From assembly GCA_017645765.1 (NCBI GenBank), contig JAGCNV010000046.1, positions 1 through 64,000 of the forward strand: 64,000 bases of DNA. Reading direction: 5' to 3'. Both the position numbers and the translations under genes were made by a program. Below are positions 42,613 through 51,694 of the stretch, piece after piece. This DNA is from a bacterium. GTDB taxonomy: Bacteria > UBP6 > UBA1177. Below the pieces are notes generated by a model, which saw only the letters and a program-made list of their open reading frames with translations, was not told the origin of the DNA and did no database searches. Every line of letters starts with the position of its first letter. Within the stretch, counting starts at the first letter, position 1.

Positions 42613-43803
42613 CTATTCCGCTTCGACAAGAAGACCTTTCAGATACTCTGTCTCGGGTGCGCTTACACGGATCGGATGGTCCGGCGCCTGATGGAGCTGC
42701 CGCAGAATTTTGAGTTCGCGTCCGGCATCATGCGCGGCAAAGGCAACTGCGCTTCTGAAATCGGCGAGAGTTACTGCGCCGGAGCACGAAAATGTTGCAA
42801 AAATCCCACCTTTTTTCACGAGCTTAAGTGCGTTGAAATTCAAGTCTTTATAGGCTTTTAACCCTTTTTCAAGATATTTGTTCGAAGGAACTAGTTTCGG
42901 CGGATCAAGAACCACCGAATCGAATTTTTTTCCTTCTGCGGCAAATTTGCGGAGAAGTTCGAAAACATCGCCTTTTATGAAAGTGTAGCGCGACGGATCA
43001 ATCGAATTGAGCTCCATATTCCGGCGTACAAGCGTTTCTGATTCTTTAGAAATATCCAATAAAGTCGCGTGTTTGGCTCCATTTTTAAGAGCATAGACCG
43101 AAAACGCCCCGGAAAAAGCGCAGATATCAAGGATTTCACCTTTTGCAACTTCACCGAAAAACCTGCGGTTATCCCGCTGATCGGCATAAAAACCTGTTTT
43201 CTGACCTGAAAGATCTGCTTCGAAAAAGAGATTGTTTTCACGTGAAACAATTTTTGTAGATGCTAAATTTCCGTAAAGAATTCCCGATGTTTCCGGAAGT
43301 CCTTCGATTTTTCTGCCGTCACCGTCGCTTTTTTCGTAAACTGCTTCAAGCCCTGCCGTTTTTGCTATTATTTCAGCAATTTTAACCTTTATTCTGTCAA
43401 AAGCAGGGGTCGAAATCTGCAAAACTCCGACTTTTTCGAAGACATCGCAGACAATTCCCGGAAGCATATCCGATTCTGAAAAAATGAGTCGGAAAATGTT
43501 AGTATTTTCAGAAATTATTTTTTTTCTGAGAGCAACTGCTTTTGAAATTTTCTCTTCCAGCCACTCTTCATCCGGATATTTTGCCTCATCCCACTCAAGA
43601 AGACGCAGCGCGATACCCGATTTTCCGTTGTAGTGAGCCCACGCGATAAAATCTCCGGCAAAATCGCGAACGGCAACAGTCTCTCCGTCTGAAACTCCGT
43701 CAGAAATATGCTTCAGTGCCTTTGAATAAACCCACGGATTGTGGTTTTTGGCCAGTCTTTCGCGCCCTTTTTCAAGCATGACGGTCTTATTCGGATTTTT
43801 CAT
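42613..43803 (-). CDS. rlmI: RlmI-like 23S rRNA (cytosine-C5) methyltransferase
   Basis: 396 residues from ATG 43803, the length of E. coli RlmI; a longer TTG start is possible. The N-terminal PUA-type domain (LEKGRERLAKNHNPWVYSKA) is followed by a Rossmann methyltransferase: TGFYADQRDNRRFF, ILDICAFSGAFSVYALKNGA and VVLDPPKLVPS. These are the features of the RlmI/YccW family that methylates a 23S rRNA cytosine at C5. It overlaps the upstream HD-GYP-like gene by 17 nt. A parS-like site lies in the codons for VSREN. Confidence 0.85.
   Translation of the reverse strand: MKNPNKTVMLEKGRERLAKNHNPWVYSKALKHISDGVSDGETVAVRDFAGDFIAWAHYNGKSGIALRLLEWDEAKYPDEEWLEEKISKAVALRKKIISENTNIFRLIFSESDMLPGIVCDVFEKVGVLQISTPAFDRIKVKIAEIIAKTAGLEAVYEKSDGDGRKIEGLPETSGILYGNLASTKIVSRENNLFFEADLSGQKTGFYADQRDNRRFFGEVAKGEILDICAFSGAFSVYALKNGAKHATLLDISKESETLVRRNMELNSIDPSRYTFIKGDVFELLRKFAAEGKKFDSVVLDPPKLVPSNKYLEKGLKAYKDLNFNALKLVKKGGIFATFSCSGAVTLADFRSAVAFAAHDAGRELKILRQLHQAPDHPIRVSAPETEYLKGLLVEAE
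43234..43249. promoter_or_regulatory. parS-like site (core intact)
   Basis: The 13-bp core TTTCACGTGAAAC is preserved; the first two bases differ from the perfect 16-mer. Inside rlmI, about 4.7 kb from dnaA. Confidence 0.65.
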
Positions 43804-45202
43804 TTGAGATTTCTCTTTCGTCAAGGAATGTGTTGAGGATTTCAACTATCGTTTTTTCTGGAAGGACTACTCCTGCCGCATCAGGAATATCCAAAATATT
43901 TTCAGCAGTTACGGTTTTTCTTTCGCCTACTGAAAGATTTTTGTCAAGAACGAGGACTTCCGATTGTTCAAAAAAGTTTTTGAACCTTTTGACAACTACA
44001 GCGATATTTCCGTCGAAAAGTTTTACAAGACTTCCTATCGGATAAATACCGCCCATCGAAAAGAACGCTTCTGAAATTTCTTTGTTGAACACATTTTTCG
44101 TGCAGTTTCTTATTACCGAACGCATCGCCTGCGGTCTTGTCATAAGGGGACCTTTGTAGAACGAATTTGCCGGCCATTTTCTTGTAACTGCCGAAAAATA
44201 TGCGACAACTTTGAGAATTTCCCCCGAAAGAGTCCCGCTTGAAGCAGAGTTGTCAGAAAGAAGCGCTTTATCGGAAAAATCACCTATTCTGTAAGAAGCA
44301 TTGACTGCCGCCTCGATTCTGTCGTAATTGAATTCATCCATTCTCGAAAGCGCTGAATAACCTTTTTCCTTATCTTTGGAAAAGTATTGGAAATAAGCCG
44401 AAACTGCGATCCTTTTTATTGACTGCATATCAATTTTGAGTTTTTTTGCAATCAGAACCGACCAGAAAACCATTGATGCTGCAAAAGCGCTTTCAGTTGA
44501 ACCTTCAAATGAAGGAATTGATGCCAAAAACATCATAAATTCAATGGTTTCAATCTTTTTTGTGTTTGAAACTATGCTTATAAGATCCTGAACTCTGCGT
44601 TCAGTCATGCGGAGCGGAATACTCTCCGCGGCATCGATCATTTTGCAGATATCGCCGTAATCGCGCGCAAGAGAACAGTAAATCTGCCGCACAGACTGCT
44701 CAGGAGTATAAATCGGCAGATTACCGGATTCTTCAGGGTCGTAAGGATAAATTTCAATATGATCAAGTTGGGGAAGATCTGCTCTGACGCGTTCATAAGC
44801 CTTGATTTTCGGCTCTCGTCCTACCGGATACTTTCCGAGAACTGCAAGGAGCATCAGGATTTCCTCGTCGCGTACCCCTTTTTTGAAAGTTATTCCCGAC
44901 ATACAAAGCGAAAGGAACATATCGTAGACATCTTCAAAATACTTGTCGTCCTGCCTCTGGCCTCTGATCCTTACTTTGTCAACTTTTATATCTATTCCGT
45001 CAAAAAGAATCGAAAGTTCATCCTTTTCAGCGAAGAAAAAATCGAGAACCTGCTTGAAAAAGGTGATTTCTTCAGTGATTCTCTCGTTTTTATCGCCGTA
45101 CATCTTGACGTTTTTCCAGAAAGTGAAAAGCGATTTTGAAAAGTTGTAGCGCCATTTTTTCGGCGAATTATCGTATTCCGGCCGGTTTCTTCTTTCATCC
45201 AT
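43787..45202 (-). CDS. Degenerate HD-GYP-like domain protein
   Basis: 471 residues. The N-terminal module (about 20-130) contains ILFDGIDIKVDKVRIRGQRQ...ITFKKGVRDEEILMLLAVL and resembles the N-terminus of the neighbouring HEAT protein. The C-terminal 200 residues resemble the second half of HD-GYP domains: MTRPQAMRSVIRNCTKN, then AFFSMGGIYPIGSLVKLFDG and NIAVVVKRFKN. The His-Asp metal ligands and the GYP segment are not recognisable, so cyclic-di-GMP hydrolysis is unlikely. It may be a regulatory partner that kept the fold. It starts 2 nt after the HEAT gene's stop. Confidence 0.6.
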   Translation of the reverse strand: MDERRNRPEYDNSPKKWRYNFSKSLFTFWKNVKMYGDKNERITEEITFFKQVLDFFFAEKDELSILFDGIDIKVDKVRIRGQRQDDKYFEDVYDMFLSLCMSGITFKKGVRDEEILMLLAVLGKYPVGREPKIKAYERVRADLPQLDHIEIYPYDPEESGNLPIYTPEQSVRQIYCSLARDYGDICKMIDAAESIPLRMTERRVQDLISIVSNTKKIETIEFMMFLASIPSFEGSTESAFAASMVFWSVLIAKKLKIDMQSIKRIAVSAYFQYFSKDKEKGYSALSRMDEFNYDRIEAAVNASYRIGDFSDKALLSDNSASSGTLSGEILKVVAYFSAVTRKWPANSFYKGPLMTRPQAMRSVIRNCTKNVFNKEISEAFFSMGGIYPIGSLVKLFDGNIAVVVKRFKNFFEQSEVLVLDKNLSVGERKTVTAENILDIPDAAGVVLPEKTIVEILNTFLDEREISNEKSE

Positions 45203-45204
45203 GA

Positions 45205-47094
45205 CTAACTCCTTCCCTCAAGAATGGAACGCGTTTCGCTGTCACCAGTCTGTTTTCCTTTTTCAATCCAGTTGCGCATAGCCATATTTTTCGCAGCTCT
45301 CTGCATAATAAATCCAAAAACTTGTTTTTTTATAGGTAAATATTTGTTTTTATTAAATATATTTCCATGAAGCGTAAAGAGGAACTCAAGGTGCTCAAGC
45401 ATCGGTGTTATCATTTCACCTTTCATCAGACCAAGCAGAAGTTCTATCTCCTCTTTGTCCAGAGAAAGAAATTCCTGACTTGTTATCCTTCTTTTCACCT
45501 GCATGAGCACCATTGAAGGATTGCTTAATTTATTCAATGATTTCAATGCTATAATTCTTAACTCCCTATTTTCGGAAAATATCATCGAACCAGGCAGATC
45601 AAAGAATTCGTTTCTTCCAGAAGCCAGAATGCGGTCCATGTAACGTTCGTAGTCGGTAAGGTTGAATTTAGAACGGTTCGCCGGTTTGAAAATTTCGTTA
45701 AAAATGCTTTTTACCTTAAGATCCTTGACTTTTACGAGGTTTTCAACTGCCAGTATTCTGACTTCTTCATCGGGACAGAAAACCGCTCTTTCCCAATATT
45801 CAAGGTTCTCGTCCGCATCATAAATACTCAGAACTTTTGCAGCTTCTATTCTTATCTGTTTTACCTCGTGGTTCATAACTTCACGGACCTGCGGAAGAAA
45901 TTCAGGGTTGTAAGCAAATCTCATGATATAGAGGAAATTTCTTACGATATGCCAGTCTGGGTTATCAATGAATCTCTGAACAACTTCTTTGTCTTTGAGA
46001 TTTTTAGCCAATCCTTCAAGACATGCGAGACGCACCGCCTTATTGTCAAGTTCGCAGAGTTTGGTGAAAGCTGTTTCAAACTGCTCTTCGCTGATAAGAT
46101 TGAGAAGATTGCTGAAACTTTTTATCTGTGAGGAATCTATTCCCAAGGCAACATCAAAAACCATATTGAGAAAATCTTCAGATTGTATTCTGTCAATGAT
46201 CTCCTTGACTTTCTGATATATTATATTGCCTCTGTCTTTTATATTTTTTTCCAATAAAATCAGGTTACTGATATAAATAAAACCTGAAATGAAGTCCCCG
46301 TTCTGAACATTTTTTATGGCATATTCGCATATCTTTCCGACAATATTTTTATTGGATTCCCTGTCAGGATTAGAAAGAACGACATTTACCGCATTTTCAA
46401 GATATTTGCTGACTACGGCATCTTTTCCGCAGCTTTCCGCCCACTTGTTGAACTTTTCCATGTCAACAACAGGTAACATATTATATTCATTGGATATTTC
46501 TGAAAGTTCATTCACATTCTGCGGCGGCATTGAAAAAAGTTCGTCGGGCGTTACCGGCATAATATCGCTTTTAAACCAGCTTTCCTGCCACGGTTCAGGA
46601 TCACCCATATCCGGATCGGAAATAGTTCCGATGTGAGTTATTCCGTAATCCCAAAGTCTTGTGTTGAAATCGTAATCGAGAAGAGTGTAGTTCAAAGTTT
46701 CCTGAATTACTGCGAAAAAATTGACGATTTCTTCTGGCGTTACACCTTTTACAAAATACAACTCCCTGATTTCATTGGTTAAAAATATGTTCCTGAATTT
46801 TCTTTCACCTTCATCAAAGAGTTTTATTTTGCGTTCCTGATAGTAAAAACCTACTTTTTTTGTCGTCACAGTAGCAAATGGAAGAAGATTGTGGATAACA
46901 TCCATGTTCTGCTTCATCGTCTCTGTAAATTCGGCAAAAATCTTATCGCGCACCGAATAGATTTCCGTCATCTTGGATACTTTGACAAGCATAGCCATAA
47001 TAGAACGGATGCCTCTGTAAAGCTGTGCCTTCTGCTCAAGCGGGATAGATTTGAAATATTCGGTAAGTTCCAGTTTTTTTCCAATATACAGCAT
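45205..47094 (-). CDS. HEAT-repeat protein, partner of HD-GYP-like protein
   Basis: 629 residues without signal peptide. An N-terminal module (about 30-150: VGFYYQERKIKLFDEGERKF...RELYFVKGVTPEEIVNFFAV) resembles that of the downstream HD-GYP-like protein. Many helical HEAT-like repeats follow (VRLACLEGLAKNLKDKEVVQ, VKQIRIEAAKVLSIYDADEN, EVRILAVENLVKVKDLKVKS). Such repeats build protein-binding scaffolds. With the next gene only 2 nt away, the two probably form one complex. Pairs of HEAT and HD-domain proteins with shared N-termini occur in myxobacterial-type genomes; the function is not known. Confidence 0.65.
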   Translation of the reverse strand: MLYIGKKLELTEYFKSIPLEQKAQLYRGIRSIMAMLVKVSKMTEIYSVRDKIFAEFTETMKQNMDVIHNLLPFATVTTKKVGFYYQERKIKLFDEGERKFRNIFLTNEIRELYFVKGVTPEEIVNFFAVIQETLNYTLLDYDFNTRLWDYGITHIGTISDPDMGDPEPWQESWFKSDIMPVTPDELFSMPPQNVNELSEISNEYNMLPVVDMEKFNKWAESCGKDAVVSKYLENAVNVVLSNPDRESNKNIVGKICEYAIKNVQNGDFISGFIYISNLILLEKNIKDRGNIIYQKVKEIIDRIQSEDFLNMVFDVALGIDSSQIKSFSNLLNLISEEQFETAFTKLCELDNKAVRLACLEGLAKNLKDKEVVQRFIDNPDWHIVRNFLYIMRFAYNPEFLPQVREVMNHEVKQIRIEAAKVLSIYDADENLEYWERAVFCPDEEVRILAVENLVKVKDLKVKSIFNEIFKPANRSKFNLTDYERYMDRILASGRNEFFDLPGSMIFSENRELRIIALKSLNKLSNPSMVLMQVKRRITSQEFLSLDKEEIELLLGLMKGEMITPMLEHLEFLFTLHGNIFNKNKYLPIKKQVFGFIMQRAAKNMAMRNWIEKGKQTGDSETRSILEGRS

Positions 47095-47214
47095 CTCTTC
47101 CTCCTAAAAAACCCTTAAATATTACATTATTTTATTATTTATTCAATAAATAGTGCTTATTTTTTTCCGAAGCATAAAATCGGAGGTGTTTTGAGTTTTG
47201 AAATGGAGAAAAAA

Positions 47215-47910
47215 ATGTTGAAAAAACTTATAGGCGGTCACCGCGGAAGTCAGAAAAAAGCCCATGAAAACACTATTGAAAGTTTTTCTGCTGCAATTTC
47301 TGACGGAGCCGATTTTATAGAATTTGATGTTCGTTATTCCAAAGACCTGAAACTGATAATTCATCACGATCCCGCTTTAAAAGGACATATTCTCAAAGAA
47401 ATGAACTATGAAGAAATAATAAAACTTTCGGAAAGTCTTGGTTACAAAGTGCCGCTTCTGGAAGATGTACTTGAACTGTGTAAAGGAAAAATCAAACTCG
47501 ATATTGAAATAAAAGAGCCTGAAACTACTGAAGAAACTATCGAAAAAACACTATTATCTTTTAAACCAGACGAGTTTATAACAACTTCTTTTCATGACTC
47601 TGTTTTAACAAAAATAAATAATAATTTCAAAGAGTTAAAAAAAGGACTTTTATTTGACGACACTACTAAAAAAGATTTGAGAACAAGAATATTGAATCTT
47701 GAACCTGATTTTGTTCTTCCTGACTGCAACAATTTTGACTTTACCGTAAATGATCTTATTCCTTCACTGCCTTTTGAAACTGAAGCTGTTTATTGGAATG
47801 TCAATACCATTGAAGAGATGCGAAAAACTTTGAAAAACAACCTAACTAAAGGGATAATATCAGACTTTCCAGACATTGCTGTCAAAGAAAACCACTGTTT
47901 TCAAGGGTAA
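47215..47910 (+). CDS. Glycerophosphodiester phosphodiesterase (GDPD)
   Basis: About 231 residues from ATG 47215 (GGAG 7 nt upstream); TTG 47191 and ATG 47203 are possible longer starts, 47191 having GGAGG close by. The GDPD motifs are GGHRGSQKKAHENTIESFSAA, DGADFIEFDVRYSKDLKLI and HHDPAL, with the catalytic His pair and metal-binding Glu/Asp. The enzyme hydrolyses glycerophosphodiesters to glycerol-3-phosphate and an alcohol. No signal peptide, so probably cytosolic. It is very AT-rich, like the dnaA region that follows. Confidence 0.88.
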   Translation: MLKKLIGGHRGSQKKAHENTIESFSAAISDGADFIEFDVRYSKDLKLIIHHDPALKGHILKEMNYEEIIKLSESLGYKVPLLEDVLELCKGKIKLDIEIKEPETTEETIEKTLLSFKPDEFITTSFHDSVLTKINNNFKELKKGLLFDDTTKKDLRTRILNLEPDFVLPDCNNFDFTVNDLIPSLPFETEAVYWNVNTIEEMRKTLKNNLTKGIISDFPDIAVKENHCFQG

Positions 47911-47992
47911 ATCTAAAAACTATTTTTTTTCTTGAAAAGTAACTAATATTTGGCAGAATAGCTGGAACTTTTGGAAGGTACAAGAGGATATA

Positions 47993-49333
47993 ATGTGGAA
48001 AACAATAGTAGAAGAACTTAAAAAAGCAGGCAATAATGAAATAAATACTTTTATAGACGCTCTTTCTTCTAAAGAAGAATCAAGAGAAAAAATAGTTGTA
48101 AACTGCAAAAGTAAATATGCTTATGATTTTCTTAAGAAAAACAATTACTTATCAAAAATAGAAAAAACTGCAAAAACTCTGTTTGATGAAAATACTGAAA
48201 TTCAATTTATAGTAATTCCGGAAAACGAAGAAAAAGGTTTACAACTTGAATTCGACTTTGAAAAAGAAAATAAAGATAATAAAAACAATGATAAAACTCC
48301 CGATGAGTATGAAAAATACAAAGAATACACTTTCAATAATTTCGTAATGGGTCCTTCAAACGCAGGCGTATATCTTGCAGCACAGGCTATAGCAAAAAAT
48401 CCAGGAACAGGTTACAATCCGTTTTTCATATACGGTGATTCAGGACTTGGAAAAACTCACATAATACAAGCTATAGGAAATTACATAGTAAGCAACAAAC
48501 ACAAAAAAGTTTATTATTCAACTACTAATCAGCTTTTAATAGATTATATAAAAGCCATTGAATCAAAAACAATCAATGATTTCAGAGAAAAAATAATTAA
48601 AAACGATGTTCTTCTTATAGACGACATTCAGTTTTTATCTGGAAAATCAGGAACTCAAAATGAATTTTTCTACATTTTCAACCAGTTTTACGACAAGAAA
48701 AAACAGATAGTCATAACATCTGATAAACACATAACAGAAATAAACGATATAGACAGCAGACTCAGATCACGCTTTTCAATGGGTGTTACGCTTGAAATAA
48801 TTCCTCCTGAGTATGAAACCAGAATCGCTATAGTCAAAAAGAAAGCAGAACTTTACGATATGAAAATAGAAGACGAAGTAGCTGATTTCATAGCTTTTAA
48901 TATAAAAAATAACGTCCGTGAGATAGAAGGTGCTTTAAATACCCTTAAAATCTCATATGAATTCATCGGAAACGGAACAATTGATCTTAAATTTGCCGAA
49001 AATATTCTTAAAAAAATGATAAAAAAACAACCTACAGAAATAGAAGATATAATAAAAATAGTTTCGGCAGCAACAAAGGTTAAACCTTCAGACATTATTT
49101 CAAAAAAGAAAACCAAAGGAATATCGATATCAAGACAGATAGCTATTTATCTTGCAAGAAAATATACTTCCAAAACATTCAAAGAAATAGGTGAAAAGTT
49201 CGGAGGAAGAGATCATTCCACTATTATAACATCAGTTTCAAACGTGGAAAAACTTATTCTTGACGACGAGCAAATATCTAAACTTGTTACTAAATTAAGC
49301 AAAGAAATAGGAAGTTTTGAAAGAAGTTTATAA
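47993..49333 (+). CDS. dnaA: Chromosomal replication initiator DnaA
   Basis: 446 residues with the four-domain layout. Domain I is followed by a Lys/Asn/Asp-rich linker (about 85-110). The AAA+ domain begins YTFNNFVMGPSNAGVYLAAQ, with Walker A GDSGLGKTH and Walker B VLLIDDIQFL. The C-terminal DNA-binding domain contains GGRDHSTIITSV, the DnaA-box-reading signature. It oligomerises at oriC to open DNA. AGAGGA precedes the ATG. Its codons favour A/T more than most other genes here. dnaN and recF follow on the same strand. Confidence 0.97.
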   Translation: MWKTIVEELKKAGNNEINTFIDALSSKEESREKIVVNCKSKYAYDFLKKNNYLSKIEKTAKTLFDENTEIQFIVIPENEEKGLQLEFDFEKENKDNKNNDKTPDEYEKYKEYTFNNFVMGPSNAGVYLAAQAIAKNPGTGYNPFFIYGDSGLGKTHIIQAIGNYIVSNKHKKVYYSTTNQLLIDYIKAIESKTINDFREKIIKNDVLLIDDIQFLSGKSGTQNEFFYIFNQFYDKKKQIVITSDKHITEINDIDSRLRSRFSMGVTLEIIPPEYETRIAIVKKKAELYDMKIEDEVADFIAFNIKNNVREIEGALNTLKISYEFIGNGTIDLKFAENILKKMIKKQPTEIEDIIKIVSAATKVKPSDIISKKKTKGISISRQIAIYLARKYTSKTFKEIGEKFGGRDHSTIITSVSNVEKLILDDEQISKLVTKLSKEIGSFERSL

Positions 49334-49509
49334 CAAATGTTGAAAACCAGTATGTTTAAAACTGAAAAGCATGAATAGACAACAAAAAACAGACACTTTT
49401 TTCAACACCGAAAAGTTCTTTCATCGTCATGTTTTTATTGACAATTTATCGACTTTAAACATTATAACAAAGGTTATTTATAATTGTTTTTTTAGTTAAG
49501 GAGAAAATT
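49334..49509. other. Candidate replication origin (oriC) between dnaA and dnaN
   Basis: 176 bp of AT-rich DNA. An inverted pair of 9-mers, TGTTGAAAA (49338-49346) and TTTTCAACA (49399-49407), resembles DnaA boxes of the relaxed TTNTNNACA type. An A/T-rich tract (about 49450-49497) could be the unwinding element. No perfect TTATCCACA box is seen here. The position next to dnaA and the parS cluster support an origin; the exact borders are not shown. Confidence 0.5.
49438..49465 (+). promoter_or_regulatory. Candidate dnaN promoter
   Basis: TTGACA (49438-49443), 16-bp spacer, CATTAT (49460-49465), 45 bp before the dnaN ATG. The perfect -35 hexamer with the 16-bp spacer recurring in this window is the basis of the call; the -10 hexamer is weak. 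Confidence 0.4.
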
Positions 49510-50661
49510 ATGATTAAATTAACTTTCAAAAAAGAGGAACTTCTCAAGGCTCTTGACTACTGCAGCTCATGTGTAGAAAAAAAACATCCTATGGTTGTCC
49601 TTACAAGCGTTCTTTTCAGCTTCAGCGGCAAAGAATGTACTCTCAGCGCTACAAATCTTGAAATAACTGTTTTAGCAAAGGTAAATTTAGAGGAATCAGT
49701 TGAAGAAGGAAAAATAGCTGTTCCTGCAAGATCAATTCATGATATATGCCGTCTTTCAAGAGCTGAAAACATAGTATTCAAATACGGTGAATCAAACAAT
49801 GTTCTTGATATAACTGCTGATAAGTCAGAATATAAGGTTCCGTGTTTTAGTCCTTCAGATTTTCCTGAAATTTCAGATACTTCTAAGGAATATAAGCCTG
49901 TAAAGATAAGTAAACTTATTTCTTTCTACAAAAAAGTTCAGTTCTCAATGACTGAAAACTATATGACAAAGGCTTATTCAGGCGTTCTTATCATAAAAGT
50001 AAAAAACGATGACGGAACTGAAAATGTAGATATGGTCACTACTGACATTCACAGGCTTTCAGTACTTATGCTCAAAAATTTCACTCTTGATATTCCTGAG
50101 TTTGAAAGCGGTATAGTTGTTCCTGGAAAAAATTTTGCAGAAATAGCAAAGATTTTTGCCGATGTCGAAGATGCTTATGTTGCTATAGACGATGAAAAAA
50201 TGTTCATAAAAATTGAAAATTTAACCTTTATTTCAAGACTTTTCAAAAACGAATTTCCTAAACACCGTCCGATTATAGGAACTTACGAAGTTTTGAACGG
50301 AAAGGAATTTGCAGTTGTCAACAGAAAGGAACTTATTGAAGCTATAAAACGCGTAGTCATCGTTCTTAACTCAGAAGACAAGATGTGGGTATCAAAGTAT
50401 TTCTTCAACGGAAATGTTCTTAAACTTACGGCAAATTCAAATACAGGCGGAACTTCGACTGATGAGATAGTCATTGAAAAAGGATTTTCGACTGAAAGAA
50501 GCGTTGCTGTAAATGCTAAATATTTCCTTGATGTCATAAATGTCATAGATGACAACAACGTAAATGTTATAGTTGACGGGGCTGTAAATAAACCTATGAC
50601 TTTAAAAGAAGAAACAGACGACTTCTTCTATGTTCACATGATTATGCCTCTCAGAATCTGA
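49510..50661 (+). CDS. dnaN: DNA polymerase III beta subunit (sliding clamp) DnaN
   Basis: 383 residues, typical for the clamp (E. coli 366). Three repeated clamp domains are visible: MIKLTFKKEELLKALDYCSS, FYKKVQFSMTENYMTKAYSG and VNRKELIEAIKRVVIVLNSE. The terminal FYVHMIMPLRI matches the family's conserved C-terminus, where P/M-R-L closes the ring. It encircles DNA and tethers the polymerase. recF starts 4 nt after its stop. Confidence 0.96.
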   Translation: MIKLTFKKEELLKALDYCSSCVEKKHPMVVLTSVLFSFSGKECTLSATNLEITVLAKVNLEESVEEGKIAVPARSIHDICRLSRAENIVFKYGESNNVLDITADKSEYKVPCFSPSDFPEISDTSKEYKPVKISKLISFYKKVQFSMTENYMTKAYSGVLIIKVKNDDGTENVDMVTTDIHRLSVLMLKNFTLDIPEFESGIVVPGKNFAEIAKIFADVEDAYVAIDDEKMFIKIENLTFISRLFKNEFPKHRPIIGTYEVLNGKEFAVVNRKELIEAIKRVVIVLNSEDKMWVSKYFFNGNVLKLTANSNTGGTSTDEIVIEKGFSTERSVAVNAKYFLDVINVIDDNNVNVIVDGAVNKPMTLKEETDDFFYVHMIMPLRI

Positions 50662-50665
50662 TTTT

Positions 50666-51694
50666 ATGAAAATAAACTCTGTTTTCATATCCAACTTCAG
50701 ATCACTTTCTGATTTTTCAATAAATCTGCCTCAGAAACTGCTTATAAAAGGAAAAACCGGTTCTGGTAAGACTTCTATCCTTGAAGCCTGTTTTGTTGTT
50801 TCAAGCGGAAGATCTTTCAAAACTTTTGATGTAAAGGACTGTATTTCGAAGGATTGTCAGAATTTCTATATTGAGTCTGATTTTGACGATTTTGAGGGTT
50901 ACAGCAGAAAAGTTTCCGTTGCTTATGACAAAAAAGGAAATAAAAAAATCATAATTGACGGCAATTTTTCTTCGAGAAAAGATCTTTTAAGTATAGCTTA
51001 TCCTGTAGTTCATTCTCCGGATGATATGTTTATAATAACCGGAAGCCCTAAATTCAGACGTGATTTTATAGACAGGATATGTTTTGTTGAAGATAAAAGT
51101 TATTTTGATGATATGAGCGAATATATCAGATATATCAGAAATAAAAATGCAGCTCTGAAAGATAAAAATGCGGAAGTTGTAAAATATTTGAATACTGCTG
51201 CCGTTCCGCTTATCGACAGAATAAGAAAAAAAAGGAATGTTTCATGTGAAACAATCAATAAAAAAGTATCGGTTTTATTGGAAAAACTCTTTTCGGGAAT
51301 GAAAGTTTTCTTTACCTATAATACTGATGAAAACTGTGCAGAAAAGCTTGAAGGCAGGCTCGAAAAAGAGCTTGAAAAAGGTTTTTCGCTTTATGGGCCT
51401 CATCTTGACAATATAAATATTACAACAGAAGTCGGGAACGCTAAAAACAACATTTCGATGGGTGAAACCTATATAACCTCATTTCTTATAAAACTTGCAG
51501 AACTTAGTATTTATGCCGAAAAAAACGAATTTCCGATATTTCTGATAGACGATATTTTTGTTTTTGTTGACGATGAAACCAAAAAAACACTTTTTAAAGA
51601 AATCGAATCTTTAAAAAATCAGACACTTATGACAAGTTCAATAGAAAATCTTAATAATTTTAATAATATAGAAGTTTTTTACCTATCAAGGTAA
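50666..51694 (+). CDS. recF: DNA replication/repair protein RecF
   Basis: 342 residues of the SMC-like RecF family. Walker A is LLIKGKTGSGKTSILEACFV with SSGRSFKT; an ABC-type signature (NNISMGETYITSFLIKLAEL) and Walker B PIFLIDDIFVFVDDE follow. It loads RecA at ssDNA gaps with RecOR. The signature segment differs from the usual S-x-G-x-x-K/R form, which is a modest divergence. It overlaps the convergent glycosyltransferase gene by 16 nt. A parS-like site occurs within codons for VSCET. Confidence 0.93.
   Translation: MKINSVFISNFRSLSDFSINLPQKLLIKGKTGSGKTSILEACFVVSSGRSFKTFDVKDCISKDCQNFYIESDFDDFEGYSRKVSVAYDKKGNKKIIIDGNFSSRKDLLSIAYPVVHSPDDMFIITGSPKFRRDFIDRICFVEDKSYFDDMSEYIRYIRNKNAALKDKNAEVVKYLNTAAVPLIDRIRKKRNVSCETINKKVSVLLEKLFSGMKVFFTYNTDENCAEKLEGRLEKELEKGFSLYGPHLDNINITTEVGNAKNNISMGETYITSFLIKLAELSIYAEKNEFPIFLIDDIFVFVDDETKKTLFKEIESLKNQTLMTSSIENLNNFNNIEVFYLSR
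51239..51254. promoter_or_regulatory. parS-like site (one mismatch)
   Basis: TGTTTCATGTGAAACA, one change (C to T) in the central palindrome. Inside recF, about 3 kb from dnaA. Confidence 0.65.
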
